The notes: generated by a model from the sequence alone, not told the origin. Positions 18,938-31,052 are shown, counted from the first letter of the stretch. The stretch: 64,000 bases of DNA from Hydrogenovibrio kuenenii DSM 12350 (GCF_000526715.1 NZ_JAGP01000001.1:2232001-2296000), one strand, 5' to 3'. Made by a program: numbers and translations.

Positions 18938-19224
18938 GCCGCTATTTTAGCCCACTACTATAGGAACAACTTAAAATATTTGCTCCCGAAATTTATAACC
19001 TGATTTTTATACCTTTGTTTCACAGCAGACCTTATGCTTTTATCATTGAAATTTCTGCTACTAACAATTTTATAGTTGTATGTTACAGGCTACCTAGTTA
19101 ATTTTTATTCAAACTCTGTTAAAATGCCAAATCTGCTACAAAGTAAAAATACTATCAAATTACATCAAAAGAATCCCTCTAACTTTAACGGGATACTTAA
19201 CAACAAAGAGTTAAAACGAAAATC
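18938..19224. other. intergenic region between divergent aroK and gmk
   Basis: This 287-base AT-rich stretch is the longest gap without a gene. It must hold both divergent promoters. A TAAAAT hexamer at 19120-19125 faces gmk, but no convincing -35 hexamer was found at the right distance. No RNA gene, riboswitch fold or repeat was recognised. Confidence 0.5.
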
Positions 19225-19851
19225 ATGACTGGTTCGCTTTACATCATCTCAGCACCATCAGGTGCAGGCAAGTCCTCTCTTGTCAGTAAATTACTAGAAC
19301 GCGACCAGCACATTCAGGTTTCAGTTTCGACCACAACCCGACAAGCTCGCCCAGGTGAAGAAGATGGGGTGAATTACTTTTTCGTCACGGTTGATGCATT
19401 CAAACAAAAAATCGAGCAAAACGACTTTCTGGAATATGCAGAAGTTTTCGACAATTTTTACGGCACCTCCAAATCAATTGTCGAATCGAAACTATCTGAA
19501 GGTAAAGACGTTATCTTAGAAATCGACTGGCAAGGTGCTCGCCAAGTAAAATCTCTTTTCCCGAATGCAATTAGCATTTTCATCTTACCGCCAAGTTTAT
19601 CGGAGCTGAATAAACGTTTAAAAGGAAGAGGAACAGATAGCGAAGAGGTTATCACTTCTCGCATGTCGAAAGCCGTGAGTGAAATGTCGCATTTTGATGA
19701 ATTTGACTATGTGGTCATTAACAACCACTTTGAAACAGCATTAATGGAATTACACAGTATCTTTTTGGCTAACCGTCTTCGACGCCATATCCAACGCCAA
19801 AAACACCAAAACATGATTAACGAATTGCTTGAATCGAGCACCCCCAAATAA
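19225..19851 (+). CDS. gmk: guanylate kinase
   Basis: A 208-residue guanylate kinase, converting GMP to GDP with ATP. It has the P-loop SAPSGAGKSSL at residues 9-19, the GMP-binding VSTTTRQARPGEEDGVNYFFV block, and DVILEIDWQGARQVK. Usually gmk is followed directly by rpoZ and spoT. Here four lipopolysaccharide genes (kdnA, kdnB, kdsB, waaA) lie in between. kdnA starts 18 bases after gmk, so they are likely co-transcribed. Confidence 0.97.
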   Translation: MTGSLYIISAPSGAGKSSLVSKLLERDQHIQVSVSTTTRQARPGEEDGVNYFFVTVDAFKQKIEQNDFLEYAEVFDNFYGTSKSIVESKLSEGKDVILEIDWQGARQVKSLFPNAISIFILPPSLSELNKRLKGRGTDSEEVITSRMSKAVSEMSHFDEFDYVVINNHFETALMELHSIFLANRLRRHIQRQKHQNMINELLESSTPK

Positions 19852-21060
<1,209 letters not shown>

Positions 21061-21105
21061 ACTTTACCCATATTTAATTCACTAAAATGTGTGACTCACA
21101 ACTAA

Positions 21106-22212
<1,107 letters not shown>

Positions 22213-22220
22213 CTTCTTAA

Positions 22221-22258
22221 TTCCTACCGATAAAAATTCGGTAGGAAACTTCTCTTTT
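22221..22258 (+). terminator. hairpin between kdnB and kdsB, possible terminator or attenuator
   Basis: TTCCTACCGA (22221-22230), a 7-base loop, TCGGTAGGAA (22238-22247), then ACTTCTCTTTT. The 10-bp stem is perfect but the T tract is interrupted by C, so termination may be partial. Confidence 0.6.
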
Positions 22259-22291
22259 CACTTAATTTTTAAGTCATCGGATTGATTCAAC

Positions 22292-23038
22292 ATGAAAACC
22301 TATGTTTTTATTCCTGCGCGTTACGGTTCCTCTCGATTACCAGGCAAGCCTTTAAAACTGATTAATGGTAAACCAATGATTCAACACGTTTTTGAGCGCA
22401 CTTCAAAAGCTAAAGGCATTGAAGCCGTCTATGTTGCAACAGATGATGATCGCATTAAAGATGCCGTTGAAGCCTTTGGTGGCAAGGTCATCATGACACC
22501 ACCTGAAGCAGAATCAGGTACGGACCGCATCGCACAGGCAGCCGCACAACTTCAACTTGAACCGAATGATTTAATTGTTAATGTGCAAGGCGACCAGCCT
22601 TTAGTACATTCCGAGTCCATCGAAGCCGTTATTTCTCCTTTTACGGATGACCGTTATGATGGTAGTTTTGAAATGTCTACTCTGTCTTTCAAAATCGTTA
22701 ATGAAGCAGAAATCACCAGCCCGAAGGACGTGAAATTGGTTACCGATGTCAATGGGTTTGCGCTTTACTTCTCGAGAGCAACCATTCCTCATGGTCGAGA
22801 CTATTGGGATCACGATTCTTATAAGCACCTAGGGGTCTATGCTTACACCAAGCGTTTTGTTGATGCTTTTAACGAACTCCCAATGGGACACTTAGAAAAT
22901 ATCGAAAAACTTGAGCAACTTCGCGCACTGGAATTTGGTCAAAAAATCAAAGTCGTTGAAAGCCTTTGGGACTCACCAGAAGTTGATGTTCCTGGTGACA
23001 TTGAAATAATGGAAGCCCTGCTTAACGCTGGACACTAA
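22292..23038 (+). CDS. kdsB: 3-deoxy-manno-octulosonate cytidylyltransferase
   Basis: A 248-residue CMP-Kdo synthetase, which activates Kdo (here probably Kdo8N) with CTP. Signatures are the N-terminal [43 protein letters not shown], and [11 protein letters not shown]. Length equals that of E. coli KdsB. Position between kdnB and waaA suggests it accepts the 8-amino sugar, as the Shewanella enzyme does (inference from context). Confidence 0.95.
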   Translation: MKTYVFIPARYGSSRLPGKPLKLINGKPMIQHVFERTSKAKGIEAVYVATDDDRIKDAVEAFGGKVIMTPPEAESGTDRIAQAAAQLQLEPNDLIVNVQGDQPLVHSESIEAVISPFTDDRYDGSFEMSTLSFKIVNEAEITSPKDVKLVTDVNGFALYFSRATIPHGRDYWDHDSYKHLGVYAYTKRFVDAFNELPMGHLENIEKLEQLRALEFGQKIKVVESLWDSPEVDVPGDIEIMEALLNAGH

Positions 23039-23072
23039 CGCTAGAATCTTAAAGACAATTAACGGCTAGACT

Positions 23073-24302
23073 ATGCTGACTTACCAATTGCTCATTCACC
23101 TCCTCAGCCCGTTGGTTTTCTTTATTACTGTGCTGGAAGCTATTAAAAAACAGGGGGGGTTAGCTTTTATCCTAGAAAGGCTAGGACTAAAGTACCCTGA
23201 AGGCTCTTTACCAAACCTATCTCCAATCTGGATTCATTGCGCTTCTGTCGGCGAGGTCAAAGCAGCAGAACCCCTCATCCATAAGCTACTATTGAACCAT
23301 TCTCTTTTAATCACCACCAATACACCAACAGGCCATGCATTAATCGAAAGACTATTTAATGAAAAGGTACTTCTCGCCTATTGCCCGGTAGATTATCCTT
23401 ATGCCATTCACCGCTTTCTCAATCACTATTACCCATCAAAGCTTTGGGTCATGGAAACGGAAATCTGGCCAAACCTATACCGAGAAGCTCATAAAAAAGG
23501 GATTGAAATTAGTATTTTAAATGCCCGACTATCGAGAAAAACACTCAATAGTCCAGCTTGGTTGAAACAAGCTTACCAGCAAACACTGGCGCTGGTTTCA
23601 CACTTACTGGTTAGAAACGAACAAGAAGCTTCACATTTTCGACAACTCAATGCCAACAACAATACCATTCAAGTTTTAGGCAACTTAAAATATGCGGCTA
23701 TTGCAACACCTGTGGCAACGGACCGCCCGATTGAACGCCCTTATATCCTATTAGCATCCAGTCATGACAATGAAGAAACCGAGGTCACTCAGCGCTGGCT
23801 ATCCTTTCATAGAGCAGAACTTCTGGTCATCGTACCAAGGCACCCGAAACGGGCAGATGAAATCGTAAAAAACTTACCTCTCTCGCGTGATCAGATTCGA
23901 GTTTATAGCAAAAATGAAATGATTGATTCAGACACATTGGTTTATATCGATGATCAAATTGGCGCGTTGGATCCTCTTTTTTGCCATGCAAAAGTTGTGA
24001 TTATGGGGGGCGCTTTTGTTCCTAAAGGCGGGCACAATGTTTTGGAACCAGCTGCCTGCGGCGCTACCATTCTAACTGGGCCAGATATGTCGGATTTTGA
24101 AGAAGAAACGCAATTGCTTAAAAGTCATCAAGGGCTAATACAGTGTTCAGATTATGACAGCTTGTTTCAGGAACTTAATTCTTTGATTGACGCACCCGGT
24201 TTACTAAACAAAATGGGTGAAAATGCTAAACAGGCATTACAAAATAAAATGCACATATTAGAAGACTACTTAACGATTCTATTACCTGAACATAAGCAAT
24301 AA
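23073..24302 (+). CDS. waaA: Kdo transferase (3-deoxy-D-manno-octulosonic acid transferase)
   Basis: A 409-residue GT30 glycosyltransferase of the inner membrane that adds Kdo residues to the lipid A precursor. It has a hydrophobic N-terminal anchor (residues 6-24) and then WIHCASVGEVKAAEPLI with the catalytic glutamate, METEIWPNL, ILNARLS, and the donor-binding GGAFVPKGGHNVLEPAACG near residue 310. It ends the kdnA-kdnB-kdsB-waaA group and probably transfers Kdo8N. rpoZ begins 137 bases downstream. Confidence 0.95.
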   Translation: MLTYQLLIHLLSPLVFFITVLEAIKKQGGLAFILERLGLKYPEGSLPNLSPIWIHCASVGEVKAAEPLIHKLLLNHSLLITTNTPTGHALIERLFNEKVLLAYCPVDYPYAIHRFLNHYYPSKLWVMETEIWPNLYREAHKKGIEISILNARLSRKTLNSPAWLKQAYQQTLALVSHLLVRNEQEASHFRQLNANNNTIQVLGNLKYAAIATPVATDRPIERPYILLASSHDNEETEVTQRWLSFHRAELLVIVPRHPKRADEIVKNLPLSRDQIRVYSKNEMIDSDTLVYIDDQIGALDPLFCHAKVVIMGGAFVPKGGHNVLEPAACGATILTGPDMSDFEEETQLLKSHQGLIQCSDYDSLFQELNSLIDAPGLLNKMGENAKQALQNKMHILEDYLTILLPEHKQ

Positions 24303-24439
24303 AATAGTCACTAAACATAAAACACAACAATCAACTTCATTTATCACATATACAATTCCTTTCAAATTCGGTAAAATAGTAGTTTACTTTAAAATTAATT
24401 CTTAAAGACTCCTAACAAGACACACAAAAAGGCAAAAGA

Positions 24440-24664
24440 ATGGCTCGTGTAACAGTAGAAGACTGCTTAGACCAAGTTGAAAATCGTTTTGAATTGGTTA
24501 TTTTGGGTGCGAAGCGCGCCCGTCAACTATCTAACGGTGCAGAACCGACTTTGGAATGGGATAAAGACAAACCAACTGTCATGGCACTACGTGAATTGGC
24601 AGAGAACACTATCGACAAAGATGTGGTTATGTCTGACCCTGACACACCTCCTTATTTCGGTTAA
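24440..24664 (+). CDS. rpoZ: RNA polymerase omega subunit
   Basis: A 74-residue omega subunit, which helps assemble the beta-prime subunit of RNA polymerase and is one site of ppGpp action. The N-terminus [20 protein letters not shown] is canonical and is followed by [16 protein letters not shown]. It is shorter than the E. coli protein (91) at the C-terminus but within the normal range. spoT starts 25 bases later. Confidence 0.96.
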   Translation: MARVTVEDCLDQVENRFELVILGAKRARQLSNGAEPTLEWDKDKPTVMALRELAENTIDKDVVMSDPDTPPYFG

Positions 24665-24689
24665 TCGGTACCTTATTTAGCTCTGTCCA

Positions 24690-26849
24690 ATGCCAACTCC
24701 GACCAGTATCGATGGTTTATTAGAAAAGGCTTCGCTTTACCTTAGCAAAAAGCAAGTAAAGCAAATTCAAGCTGCCTTTGAATTTGGCGCTCAAGCACAC
24801 GAAGGGCAAACCCGAAAATCAGGCGGGGAATATATTTGGCATCCTATTGCGGTTGCAGAAATCCTCGCCGACATCCAACTCGATTGCGAAAGTCTTATCG
24901 CTGCGATTCTGCATGATGTTGTAGAAGACACCCCTTTCACCAAAGATGATATAGAAGAACGTTTCGGACATAATGTCGCCGAAATAGTTGATGGTGTCAC
25001 CAAACTTGGTAAGCTTGAGTTCGACAACCCTCAAGAAGCACAAGCTGAAAACTTCCGTAAAATGATTCTTGCCATGTCGCGAGATATACGCGTCATCCTC
25101 ATTAAATTGGCAGACCGTCTCCACAATATGAGAACGCTCGGCGTTATGCGCCCAGAAAAGCAACGACGCATAGCAAGAGAAACCTTAGAAATTTTTGCAC
25201 CAATCGCTGCACGCTTAGGGATTAACGCCTTTCGTATTGAATTGGAAGACCTAGGCTTCAAAGCCATGCATCCAAATCGCTATTCGGTTCTGGAACGAGC
25301 GGTTAAGAAAGCACGTGGAAATCGAAACGAAGCGGTTAACCAAATCAGTGAGGCCATTAACAATCGCCTGATTGACGACAAGATTCCGGCTCAGGTTGTT
25401 GGGCGGGAAAAACATTTATACAGTCTGTATAAGAAAATGAAATATAAAAATCTCAGTTTTGACGAGATTCTGGATATTTTTGCCTTCCGCGTTGTCGTTA
25501 ATAGCGTTGATGAATGTTATCGCGTACTAGGCAGCGTTCACTCTTTGTACAAGCCTTTTCCTGGACGATTTAAAGACTATATTGCCATTCCGAAATCCAA
25601 TGGTTATCAGTCTTTACATACCGTACTGTTTGGACCTTTTGGTGCCTATATTGAAGTGCAGATTCGTACCAAGGAAATGCATGAAGTATCGGAACATGGT
25701 ATTGCCGCTCACTGGATCTATAAAGGTGATCAAACAGAAGAAGAACGTGCAAATCAAGGCAAAATGAACGCGGTAGAAATACGTGCACAAGAATGGGTAA
25801 AAAACCTGCTGGAAATTCAGCAAAGCGCAGGTAATTCACTCGACTTCTTGGAAAACGTTAAGATCGATCTTTTCCCCAACGTTATCTATGTTTTTACGCC
25901 AAAAGGGGAAATTATTACTCTTCCTGCAGGTGCGACGGCTGTTGATTTTGCTTATGCAGTTCATACCAGTGTTGGACACTCTACCGTTGGTTGCCGAGTC
26001 GATAAAAAACTTGTTCCCCTTAGAACACGTTTAGAAAGCGGTCAAACCGTTGAAATCCTACGAAGCCAAGAGCAACAGCCTAACCCTGCCTGGCTACATT
26101 TTGTTACGACAGCAAAAGCACGTTCACAAATTCGTCACTTCTTGAAAACACAACAAATCGAGTCCGCAGCAAGCTTAGGCAAACGCTTATTAACAAAAGC
26201 AATTCGCAGTTTTAATATGTCTTACCAGGGCCTTACCGAAGAAATACAGCTAAGAGTTGTGGAGGAACTTAAACTCAATAACTGGGATCACTTACTGGAA
26301 GAAATCGGGCTTGGCCAGCGTCTAGCAAATCTAGTCGCTAAACAAATTCATGATTTATTACTGGGTACAGAAGACTCCATTTTCCACTACCAAGGCGCTA
26401 CTGATCCAGCGATGCCGCTTGTTATTTCCGGAACAGAAGGTATGGTCGTTAACTATGCCAATTGCTGTCACCCAATTCCTGGTGACGATATTTTAGGTTT
26501 TATCAGTGCGGAAAAAGGTTTGGTCATCCACCGTCAAGAGTGTCCCAACGTTAAGAACTTCAAAAACCATCCCGAAAAATGGCTCGACGTTCATTGGGAA
26601 GAAAACATTACCCAAACCTTTAACGTTGAATTGCAAATCGAAGTCTTAAATGGTCGTGGAGCGCTTGCCACTGTCGCCAGCAAAATCGCTGAAATGAAAA
26701 CCGATATTGACCGCGTTCGCTCAGAAGACAAAGATGAAACCTATAGCTTGATGAATATTGTTATTCGCGTTCGCACACGCAAACATTTGGCTGATATCAT
26801 ACGTAAGCTTAAACGCCTGCCAATTGTTGAAAAAATTCATCGAATCTAA
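24690..26849 (+). CDS. spoT: bifunctional (p)ppGpp synthetase/hydrolase
   Basis: A 719-residue RelA/SpoT protein controlling the stringent response. The hydrolase HD domain is intact (His51, His75-Asp76 in AAILHDVVEDT). The synthetase domain has GRFKDYIAIPKSNGYQSLHT and EVQIRTKEMH; the RFKD loop is of the bifunctional (basic RxKD) type. A TGS domain (VIYVFTPKGEIITLPAGA) and a C-terminal ACT domain follow. It is the only RelA/SpoT gene in the window, paired with rpoZ as usual. Confidence 0.96.
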   Translation: MPTPTSIDGLLEKASLYLSKKQVKQIQAAFEFGAQAHEGQTRKSGGEYIWHPIAVAEILADIQLDCESLIAAILHDVVEDTPFTKDDIEERFGHNVAEIVDGVTKLGKLEFDNPQEAQAENFRKMILAMSRDIRVILIKLADRLHNMRTLGVMRPEKQRRIARETLEIFAPIAARLGINAFRIELEDLGFKAMHPNRYSVLERAVKKARGNRNEAVNQISEAINNRLIDDKIPAQVVGREKHLYSLYKKMKYKNLSFDEILDIFAFRVVVNSVDECYRVLGSVHSLYKPFPGRFKDYIAIPKSNGYQSLHTVLFGPFGAYIEVQIRTKEMHEVSEHGIAAHWIYKGDQTEEERANQGKMNAVEIRAQEWVKNLLEIQQSAGNSLDFLENVKIDLFPNVIYVFTPKGEIITLPAGATAVDFAYAVHTSVGHSTVGCRVDKKLVPLRTRLESGQTVEILRSQEQQPNPAWLHFVTTAKARSQIRHFLKTQQIESAASLGKRLLTKAIRSFNMSYQGLTEEIQLRVVEELKLNNWDHLLEEIGLGQRLANLVAKQIHDLLLGTEDSIFHYQGATDPAMPLVISGTEGMVVNYANCCHPIPGDDILGFISAEKGLVIHRQECPNVKNFKNHPEKWLDVHWEENITQTFNVELQIEVLNGRGALATVASKIAEMKTDIDRVRSEDKDETYSLMNIVIRVRTRKHLADIIRKLKRLPIVEKIHRI

Positions 26850-26885
26850 CCACCTTCCACCAACCACTTTCATGTTTAATTCACG

Positions 26886-26906
26886 TTTATGCACTTGATG
26901 CATAAA
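26886..26906. promoter_or_regulatory. palindrome overlapping the promoter of the SpoIIAA-like gene
   Basis: TTTATGCA (26886-26893), 5 bases, TGCATAAA (26899-26906). The 8-bp arms are perfect. It covers the candidate -35 hexamer TTGATG (26895-26900), which with TATAAT at 26919-26924 (18-base spacer) forms a probable promoter. This arrangement suits a repressor. Confidence 0.5.
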
Positions 26907-26924
26907 ACTTTACCCCTCTATAAT
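26895..26924 (+). promoter_or_regulatory. candidate sigma-70 promoter of the SpoIIAA-like gene
   Basis: TTGATG (26895-26900), 18 bases, TATAAT (26919-26924), a perfect -10 hexamer. Start of transcription would be near 26931, about 59 bases before the coding start at 26990. Confidence 0.6.
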
Positions 26925-26989
26925 GAAATCTATCTTCAATTAAAACTGTTTGACTAATCCAGCAATAAATCCATTTCAAGGAGTGCGTT

Positions 26990-27376
26990 ATGACAACAGA
27001 TATTCACGGTCTTTCCATCGGCATTGAACGAATCGACAACCAATTTTTCATGACACTAACGGCCAAAGGCAAGCTCACGCATGAAGACTATCAATTGATT
27101 ACGCCCATGCTTGAAAACGCGATTGAAGGTGTGCAACAACCTGAAATAAATCTATTTGTTGATGCTACCGAATTAAAAGGCTGGGAACTCCACGCTGCCT
27201 GGGATGATTTCAAATTAGGCATAAAACACGGTAAATCTTTTGAAAAAATTGCTATTTACGGTCATAAACAATGGCAAGAATGGGCTGCCAAAACAGGTTC
27301 TTGGTTTATTGGCGGAGAAGCCAAATTTTTTGAAGACAAAGATGAAGCGTTACAGTGGCTAAATCAAGGAACATAA
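26990..27376 (+). CDS. SpoIIAA-like (STAS-related) protein
   Basis: A 128-residue soluble protein of the SpoIIAA-like family (two-strand/helix STAS-like fold). Features are an N-terminal strand pair (IERIDNQFFMTLTAKGKLTHEDY), a central NLFVDATELKGWELHAAWDDFK segment, and KIAIYGHKQWQEW near residue 90. Members are often annotated as stress- or membrane-associated, with no firm function. AGGAG precedes the ATG. It interrupts the usual spoT-ridA neighbourhood and has its own promoter with an operator-like palindrome. Confidence 0.75.
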   Translation: MTTDIHGLSIGIERIDNQFFMTLTAKGKLTHEDYQLITPMLENAIEGVQQPEINLFVDATELKGWELHAAWDDFKLGIKHGKSFEKIAIYGHKQWQEWAAKTGSWFIGGEAKFFEDKDEALQWLNQGT

Positions 27377-27413
27377 TCCTCCTATCTTTTGTTTTTCTAA
27401 ATAACGCACCCTA

Positions 27414-27431
27414 CCCAGCCTGGCAGATTTT
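27414..27431 (+). repeat. dispersed repeat copy 4
   Basis: CCCAGCCTGGCAGATTTT, 38 bases after the stop of the SpoIIAA-like gene. No clear second arm is present. Confidence 0.75.
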
Positions 27432-27514
27432 CGATAGAATGAATATCTAATGATTAAGCTCGCCCTTAGCAACTTAAGGCCAGCGATAATCCGTATTCAT
27501 TTAAAGGACATTTC

Positions 27515-27901
27515 ATGAAAGAAGTTATTGCAACTGATAAAGCCCCTCAAGCCATTGGCACTTACTCTCAAGCCGTTCGTACCGGCTCTACTGTTTACCT
27601 TTCTGGTCAAATCGCATTGATTCCAGAAACAATGGAACTTAAAGAAGGCGATATTTCTGAACGAATTCATCAAGTGTTCAAAAACTTAACTGCTGTTTGC
27701 GAAGCTGCTGGCGGCTCCCTGCAGGACATCGTTAAACTCAATATATTTTTAACAGACTTAAGTCACTTTGCAACCGTTAACGAAATTATGGCGCAATACT
27801 TTGAACAACCCTATCCTGCACGTGCTGCCGTTGGTGTTAAAGAGCTGCCAAAAGGTACAGATGTAGAAATGGATGGCGTCATGTACCTTAGCGCTTACTA
27901 A
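27515..27901 (+). CDS. ridA: 2-iminobutanoate/2-iminopropanoate deaminase
   Basis: A 128-residue RidA (YjgF/YER057c) protein, which hydrolyses reactive enamine/imine intermediates released by PLP enzymes. The family signature is present: [12 protein letters not shown] at the N-terminus, VYLSGQIAL, and the C-terminal [16 protein letters not shown] with the catalytic Arg of ARAAV. AAAGGA lies before the ATG. It belongs to the conserved spoT-ridA-recG neighbourhood. Confidence 0.95.
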   Translation: MKEVIATDKAPQAIGTYSQAVRTGSTVYLSGQIALIPETMELKEGDISERIHQVFKNLTAVCEAAGGSLQDIVKLNIFLTDLSHFATVNEIMAQYFEQPYPARAAVGVKELPKGTDVEMDGVMYLSAY

Positions 27902-27923
27902 TATAGGGCTGAGCGCGAACCTC

Positions 27924-28850
27924 ATGACCTATTACCTCACTTCGCTAATACCAAGCTTTAAAAAACGCTTCCAGACAATACTGCTGTTATTACTCTTAAC
28001 CGGAGTGAGCAGCTCAGTTTGGGCTAGTGCTTTTATCTGGAAAGTGTCTAAAGACAATCATGCCATTTATTTAGGTGGCGCCGTACACTTACTAGCGAAG
28101 TCGGATTATCCTCTTCCGAAAGCTTATGAATATGCCTATCAACACTCAAAAGCACTGGTATTTGAAGTCGATTTACGTCAAATCCAAACCCCTAGCTTTC
28201 AACAACATTTTTTAATGCAAATGCGCTACCCCTATGGCGAAACACTTCAACAGCACCTTTCGCCAGAGGTTTACCAAAAACTGGTCATTCAACTAAAAAA
28301 ATATGGTGTCGACTTTCATAAAATAAATAATTATCGCGCCAGCTTAATGTCGATGAACTTAACCTTGCTAGAGCTTAAAAAACTTGGGCTAGCAGGCACA
28401 GGTGTTGATAAATATTATCTTGAAAAAGCCGTTAAACAACACAAACCCATTCTCGCGCTAGAAACCCCTAAGCAACATTTACTATTTATGAGCTCTATGG
28501 GTGAAGGGCATGAAAATGCCATGATTCTACATACGCTTGAAGAAAACACTCATCTTGCACAAGTCATGAATACTATGAAAAATTTTTGGCGAACGGGAAA
28601 TGTTAGCGGTTTTGATCAAGTTGTACTCAGACCTTTTGAGACAAAGTTTCCATCAATTTATCAATCCATTATTGTTAAACGAAATCAAAACTGGCTCCCA
28701 AAAATCGAAAACATGATTCATACGCCCCCAACTAAATTCATTTTAGTCGGCAGCTTACACCTTGTTGGAAAAGATGGTCTGTTAGCGCAGCTAAAACACA
28801 AAGGCTACCAAATACAGCAACTCTCGTTCAAAAAGAACACTTCCGATTGA
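27924..28850 (+). CDS. TraB/GumN family protein
   Basis: A 308-residue exported or membrane-anchored protein. The ATG at 27924 is chosen because it leads directly into a signal sequence (hydrophobic run about residues 16-31, ending in VWASA), whereas upstream codons overlap ridA. The TraB/GumN signature is present: FIWKVSKDNHAIYLGGAVHLL near the mature N-terminus, a conserved glutamate in ALVFEVDL, LALETPKQH, and a final LVGSLHLVGKDGLLAQLK. The family has a putative metal-dependent hydrolase fold and no settled role. It lies 22 bases after ridA. Confidence 0.85.
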   Translation: MTYYLTSLIPSFKKRFQTILLLLLLTGVSSSVWASAFIWKVSKDNHAIYLGGAVHLLAKSDYPLPKAYEYAYQHSKALVFEVDLRQIQTPSFQQHFLMQMRYPYGETLQQHLSPEVYQKLVIQLKKYGVDFHKINNYRASLMSMNLTLLELKKLGLAGTGVDKYYLEKAVKQHKPILALETPKQHLLFMSSMGEGHENAMILHTLEENTHLAQVMNTMKNFWRTGNVSGFDQVVLRPFETKFPSIYQSIIVKRNQNWLPKIENMIHTPPTKFILVGSLHLVGKDGLLAQLKHKGYQIQQLSFKKNTSD

Positions 28851-28851
28851 T

Positions 28852-28870
28852 AAAATCTGCCAGGCTGGGG
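28852..28870 (-). repeat. dispersed repeat copy 5 (reverse orientation)
   Basis: AAAATCTGCCAGGCTGGGG begins one base after the stop codon of the TraB/GumN gene; it is the exact complement of the consensus. Confidence 0.8.
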
Positions 28871-28948
28871 TTACCTCAATTCTCAGCCTACTAGGTTCTA
28901 TGCAAGCAAGTTTGGTAGAATGCCAATGTTCCTATTAAAGATAATTTT

Positions 28949-31045
28949 ATGCTGGCTGAACAAACCCTAACCACATTAAAAGGCGTTGGCGAAAAACAAC
29001 TCGAGAAATTCCATCGTCTTGGGCTTCATACTGTTCAGGATTTGCTGTTTCATCTACCTCTTCGCTATCAAGATAAAACCAAACTGACGCCGTTCTCGAA
29101 CCTCTTTGTAGGACAAGAAGCGCTTGTAGAAGGTGAAATTATCAGCCACCATCTCACCCAAAGCCGCAATACCAGCCTATTGGTTAAAATAATTGATACC
29201 GAAGGGAAAATACTCACTTGTCGCTTCTTTCACTTTCATTACCGCCAAGCACAGCAATTTAAACGTGGACAAATGCTCAGAGCCTATGGCGAAGTAAGAT
29301 CAGGTCCAACCGGACTGGAAATGGTGCATCCAACCTACCAACTGTTTGCAGCTGACACTACACCAGAACTGGAAAATACGCTTACGCCTATTTACCCAAC
29401 AACCGAAGGCTTAGGACAGCCCTCTCTACTCAAACTCATGAAACAGGCAGTGGTACTGCTTAAGCAATACCCACTAGAAGAAGGCATACCTCCGGACTTA
29501 CTTAAGTCCATGCAGCTTCCAGGCATTAATCAGGCATTGCTCACGCTGCATCAACCACAGCCGGATGATGACCTGTTTCAGATAAAACAATTTGAGCACC
29601 CGGCGCAAAAACGACTGATACTTGAAGAACTCATGACATCTCAAATGAGTTTGTTGCTGATGCGTCAAACTGAAAAAAAATACGCAGCCCCTGTTTTCAC
29701 TCTCGGCACCAAAAGTCGTTCTCTACTTGATAACTTACCTTTTGAATTAACACAAGCACAGCAACGTGTTTTAAAAGAGATACAACAAGACCTTGCACAA
29801 CCTCATCCTATGCAACGTTTAGTACAAGGTGATGTCGGTTCTGGTAAAACCGTCATAGCGGCACTGGCGGCATTGCAAGCGGCTGAAGCGGGCTATCAAG
29901 TTGCCATCATGGCACCTACAGAAATCCTTGCTGAACAGCACCGTAATCATTTTATAGAATGGCTGATACCCCTTGGCATTAATGTCGCCTGGCTAAATGG
30001 TCGCATGAAAGCTGCTGAAAAACGGCTTATGTTATCCAAAATGACTTCAGGCGAAGCACAGGTGATTATCGGTACGCATGCCTTATTCCAAGAATCCGTC
30101 GAATTCAACCAACTTGGCCTAGTGATTATCGATGAACAACACCGTTTTGGCGTTCATCAACGTCTGGCATTGCATGCAAAAGGAAAATCAGAAACCGATG
30201 ATTCTTTGGCTACAGAAAGCCATCCGCATCAACTAATTATGACAGCCACTCCAATCCCAAGAACATTGGCAATGACCGCCTATGGTGACTTAGACTTGTC
30301 AGTTATAGATGAATTACCCCCGGGCAGAAAGCCTATCGAAACCGCTGTTTTAAGCAATGCTAAGCGATTGGAAGTAATGGAGCACCTGGTTGCTCAATGC
30401 ACACAAGGCGTGCAAGCTTACTGGGTTTGCCCACTCATTGAAGAATCAGAGCTCCTACATGCTCAAGCAGCTGAAGTAACTGCCCAACAATTTAAAGACA
30501 ATTGGCCGGATTTACGCGTAGGCTTAATTCACGGCCGACTCAAAGGCGAAGAAAAAGCCGCCGTGATGAATGCTTTTCAGCAACATGAACTGGACTTGCT
30601 CGTTGCAACCACCGTGATAGAAGTAGGCGTCAATGTTCCCAACTCCAGTTTAATGATTATCGAAAATGCTGAGCGCCTCGGTCTAGCACAGCTACATCAA
30701 CTGCGTGGACGCGTGGGCCGTGGTTCAAAACAAAGTCATTGTGTACTTCTCTATCAACCCCCTCTAAGCGAAACAGGAAAGGCGCGACTCAATATAATGA
30801 GAGAAACCAATGACGGTTTCAGAATTGCCGAAGAGGACTTAAAATTACGCGGCCCTGGGGAAATCCTTGGTACTCGCCAAACTGGCGGCATACAGTTTCG
30901 CATTGCTGATCTTAAACGTGATCAGGATTGGATTGCGACAGCAAAACACCTAGCAGAAAACTTTTTACAATCCGCAACGAAAGATCAAATTGAAACGTTG
31001 CAGATGCGGTGGCATGGATATCGTTTGGAATACCAAAGGGCTTGA
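28949..31045 (+). CDS. recG: ATP-dependent DNA helicase RecG
   Basis: A 698-residue RecG, a branched-DNA translocase that remodels stalled replication forks and Holliday junctions. It has an N-terminal wedge/OB domain (GVGEKQLEKFHRLGLHTVQDLL and LPLRYQDKT), the Walker A GDVGSGKT near residue 295, DEQHRFG near 393, TATPIPRTLAMT, LIHGRLKGEEK, and the QLRGRVGRG motif VI. The C-terminus LRGPGEILGTRQTGG is specific to RecG. Length matches the E. coli enzyme (693). ubiC follows after 7 bases. Confidence 0.97.
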   Translation: MLAEQTLTTLKGVGEKQLEKFHRLGLHTVQDLLFHLPLRYQDKTKLTPFSNLFVGQEALVEGEIISHHLTQSRNTSLLVKIIDTEGKILTCRFFHFHYRQAQQFKRGQMLRAYGEVRSGPTGLEMVHPTYQLFAADTTPELENTLTPIYPTTEGLGQPSLLKLMKQAVVLLKQYPLEEGIPPDLLKSMQLPGINQALLTLHQPQPDDDLFQIKQFEHPAQKRLILEELMTSQMSLLLMRQTEKKYAAPVFTLGTKSRSLLDNLPFELTQAQQRVLKEIQQDLAQPHPMQRLVQGDVGSGKTVIAALAALQAAEAGYQVAIMAPTEILAEQHRNHFIEWLIPLGINVAWLNGRMKAAEKRLMLSKMTSGEAQVIIGTHALFQESVEFNQLGLVIIDEQHRFGVHQRLALHAKGKSETDDSLATESHPHQLIMTATPIPRTLAMTAYGDLDLSVIDELPPGRKPIETAVLSNAKRLEVMEHLVAQCTQGVQAYWVCPLIEESELLHAQAAEVTAQQFKDNWPDLRVGLIHGRLKGEEKAAVMNAFQQHELDLLVATTVIEVGVNVPNSSLMIIENAERLGLAQLHQLRGRVGRGSKQSHCVLLYQPPLSETGKARLNIMRETNDGFRIAEEDLKLRGPGEILGTRQTGGIQFRIADLKRDQDWIATAKHLAENFLQSATKDQIETLQMRWHGYRLEYQRA

Positions 31046-31052
31046 AGACAAA

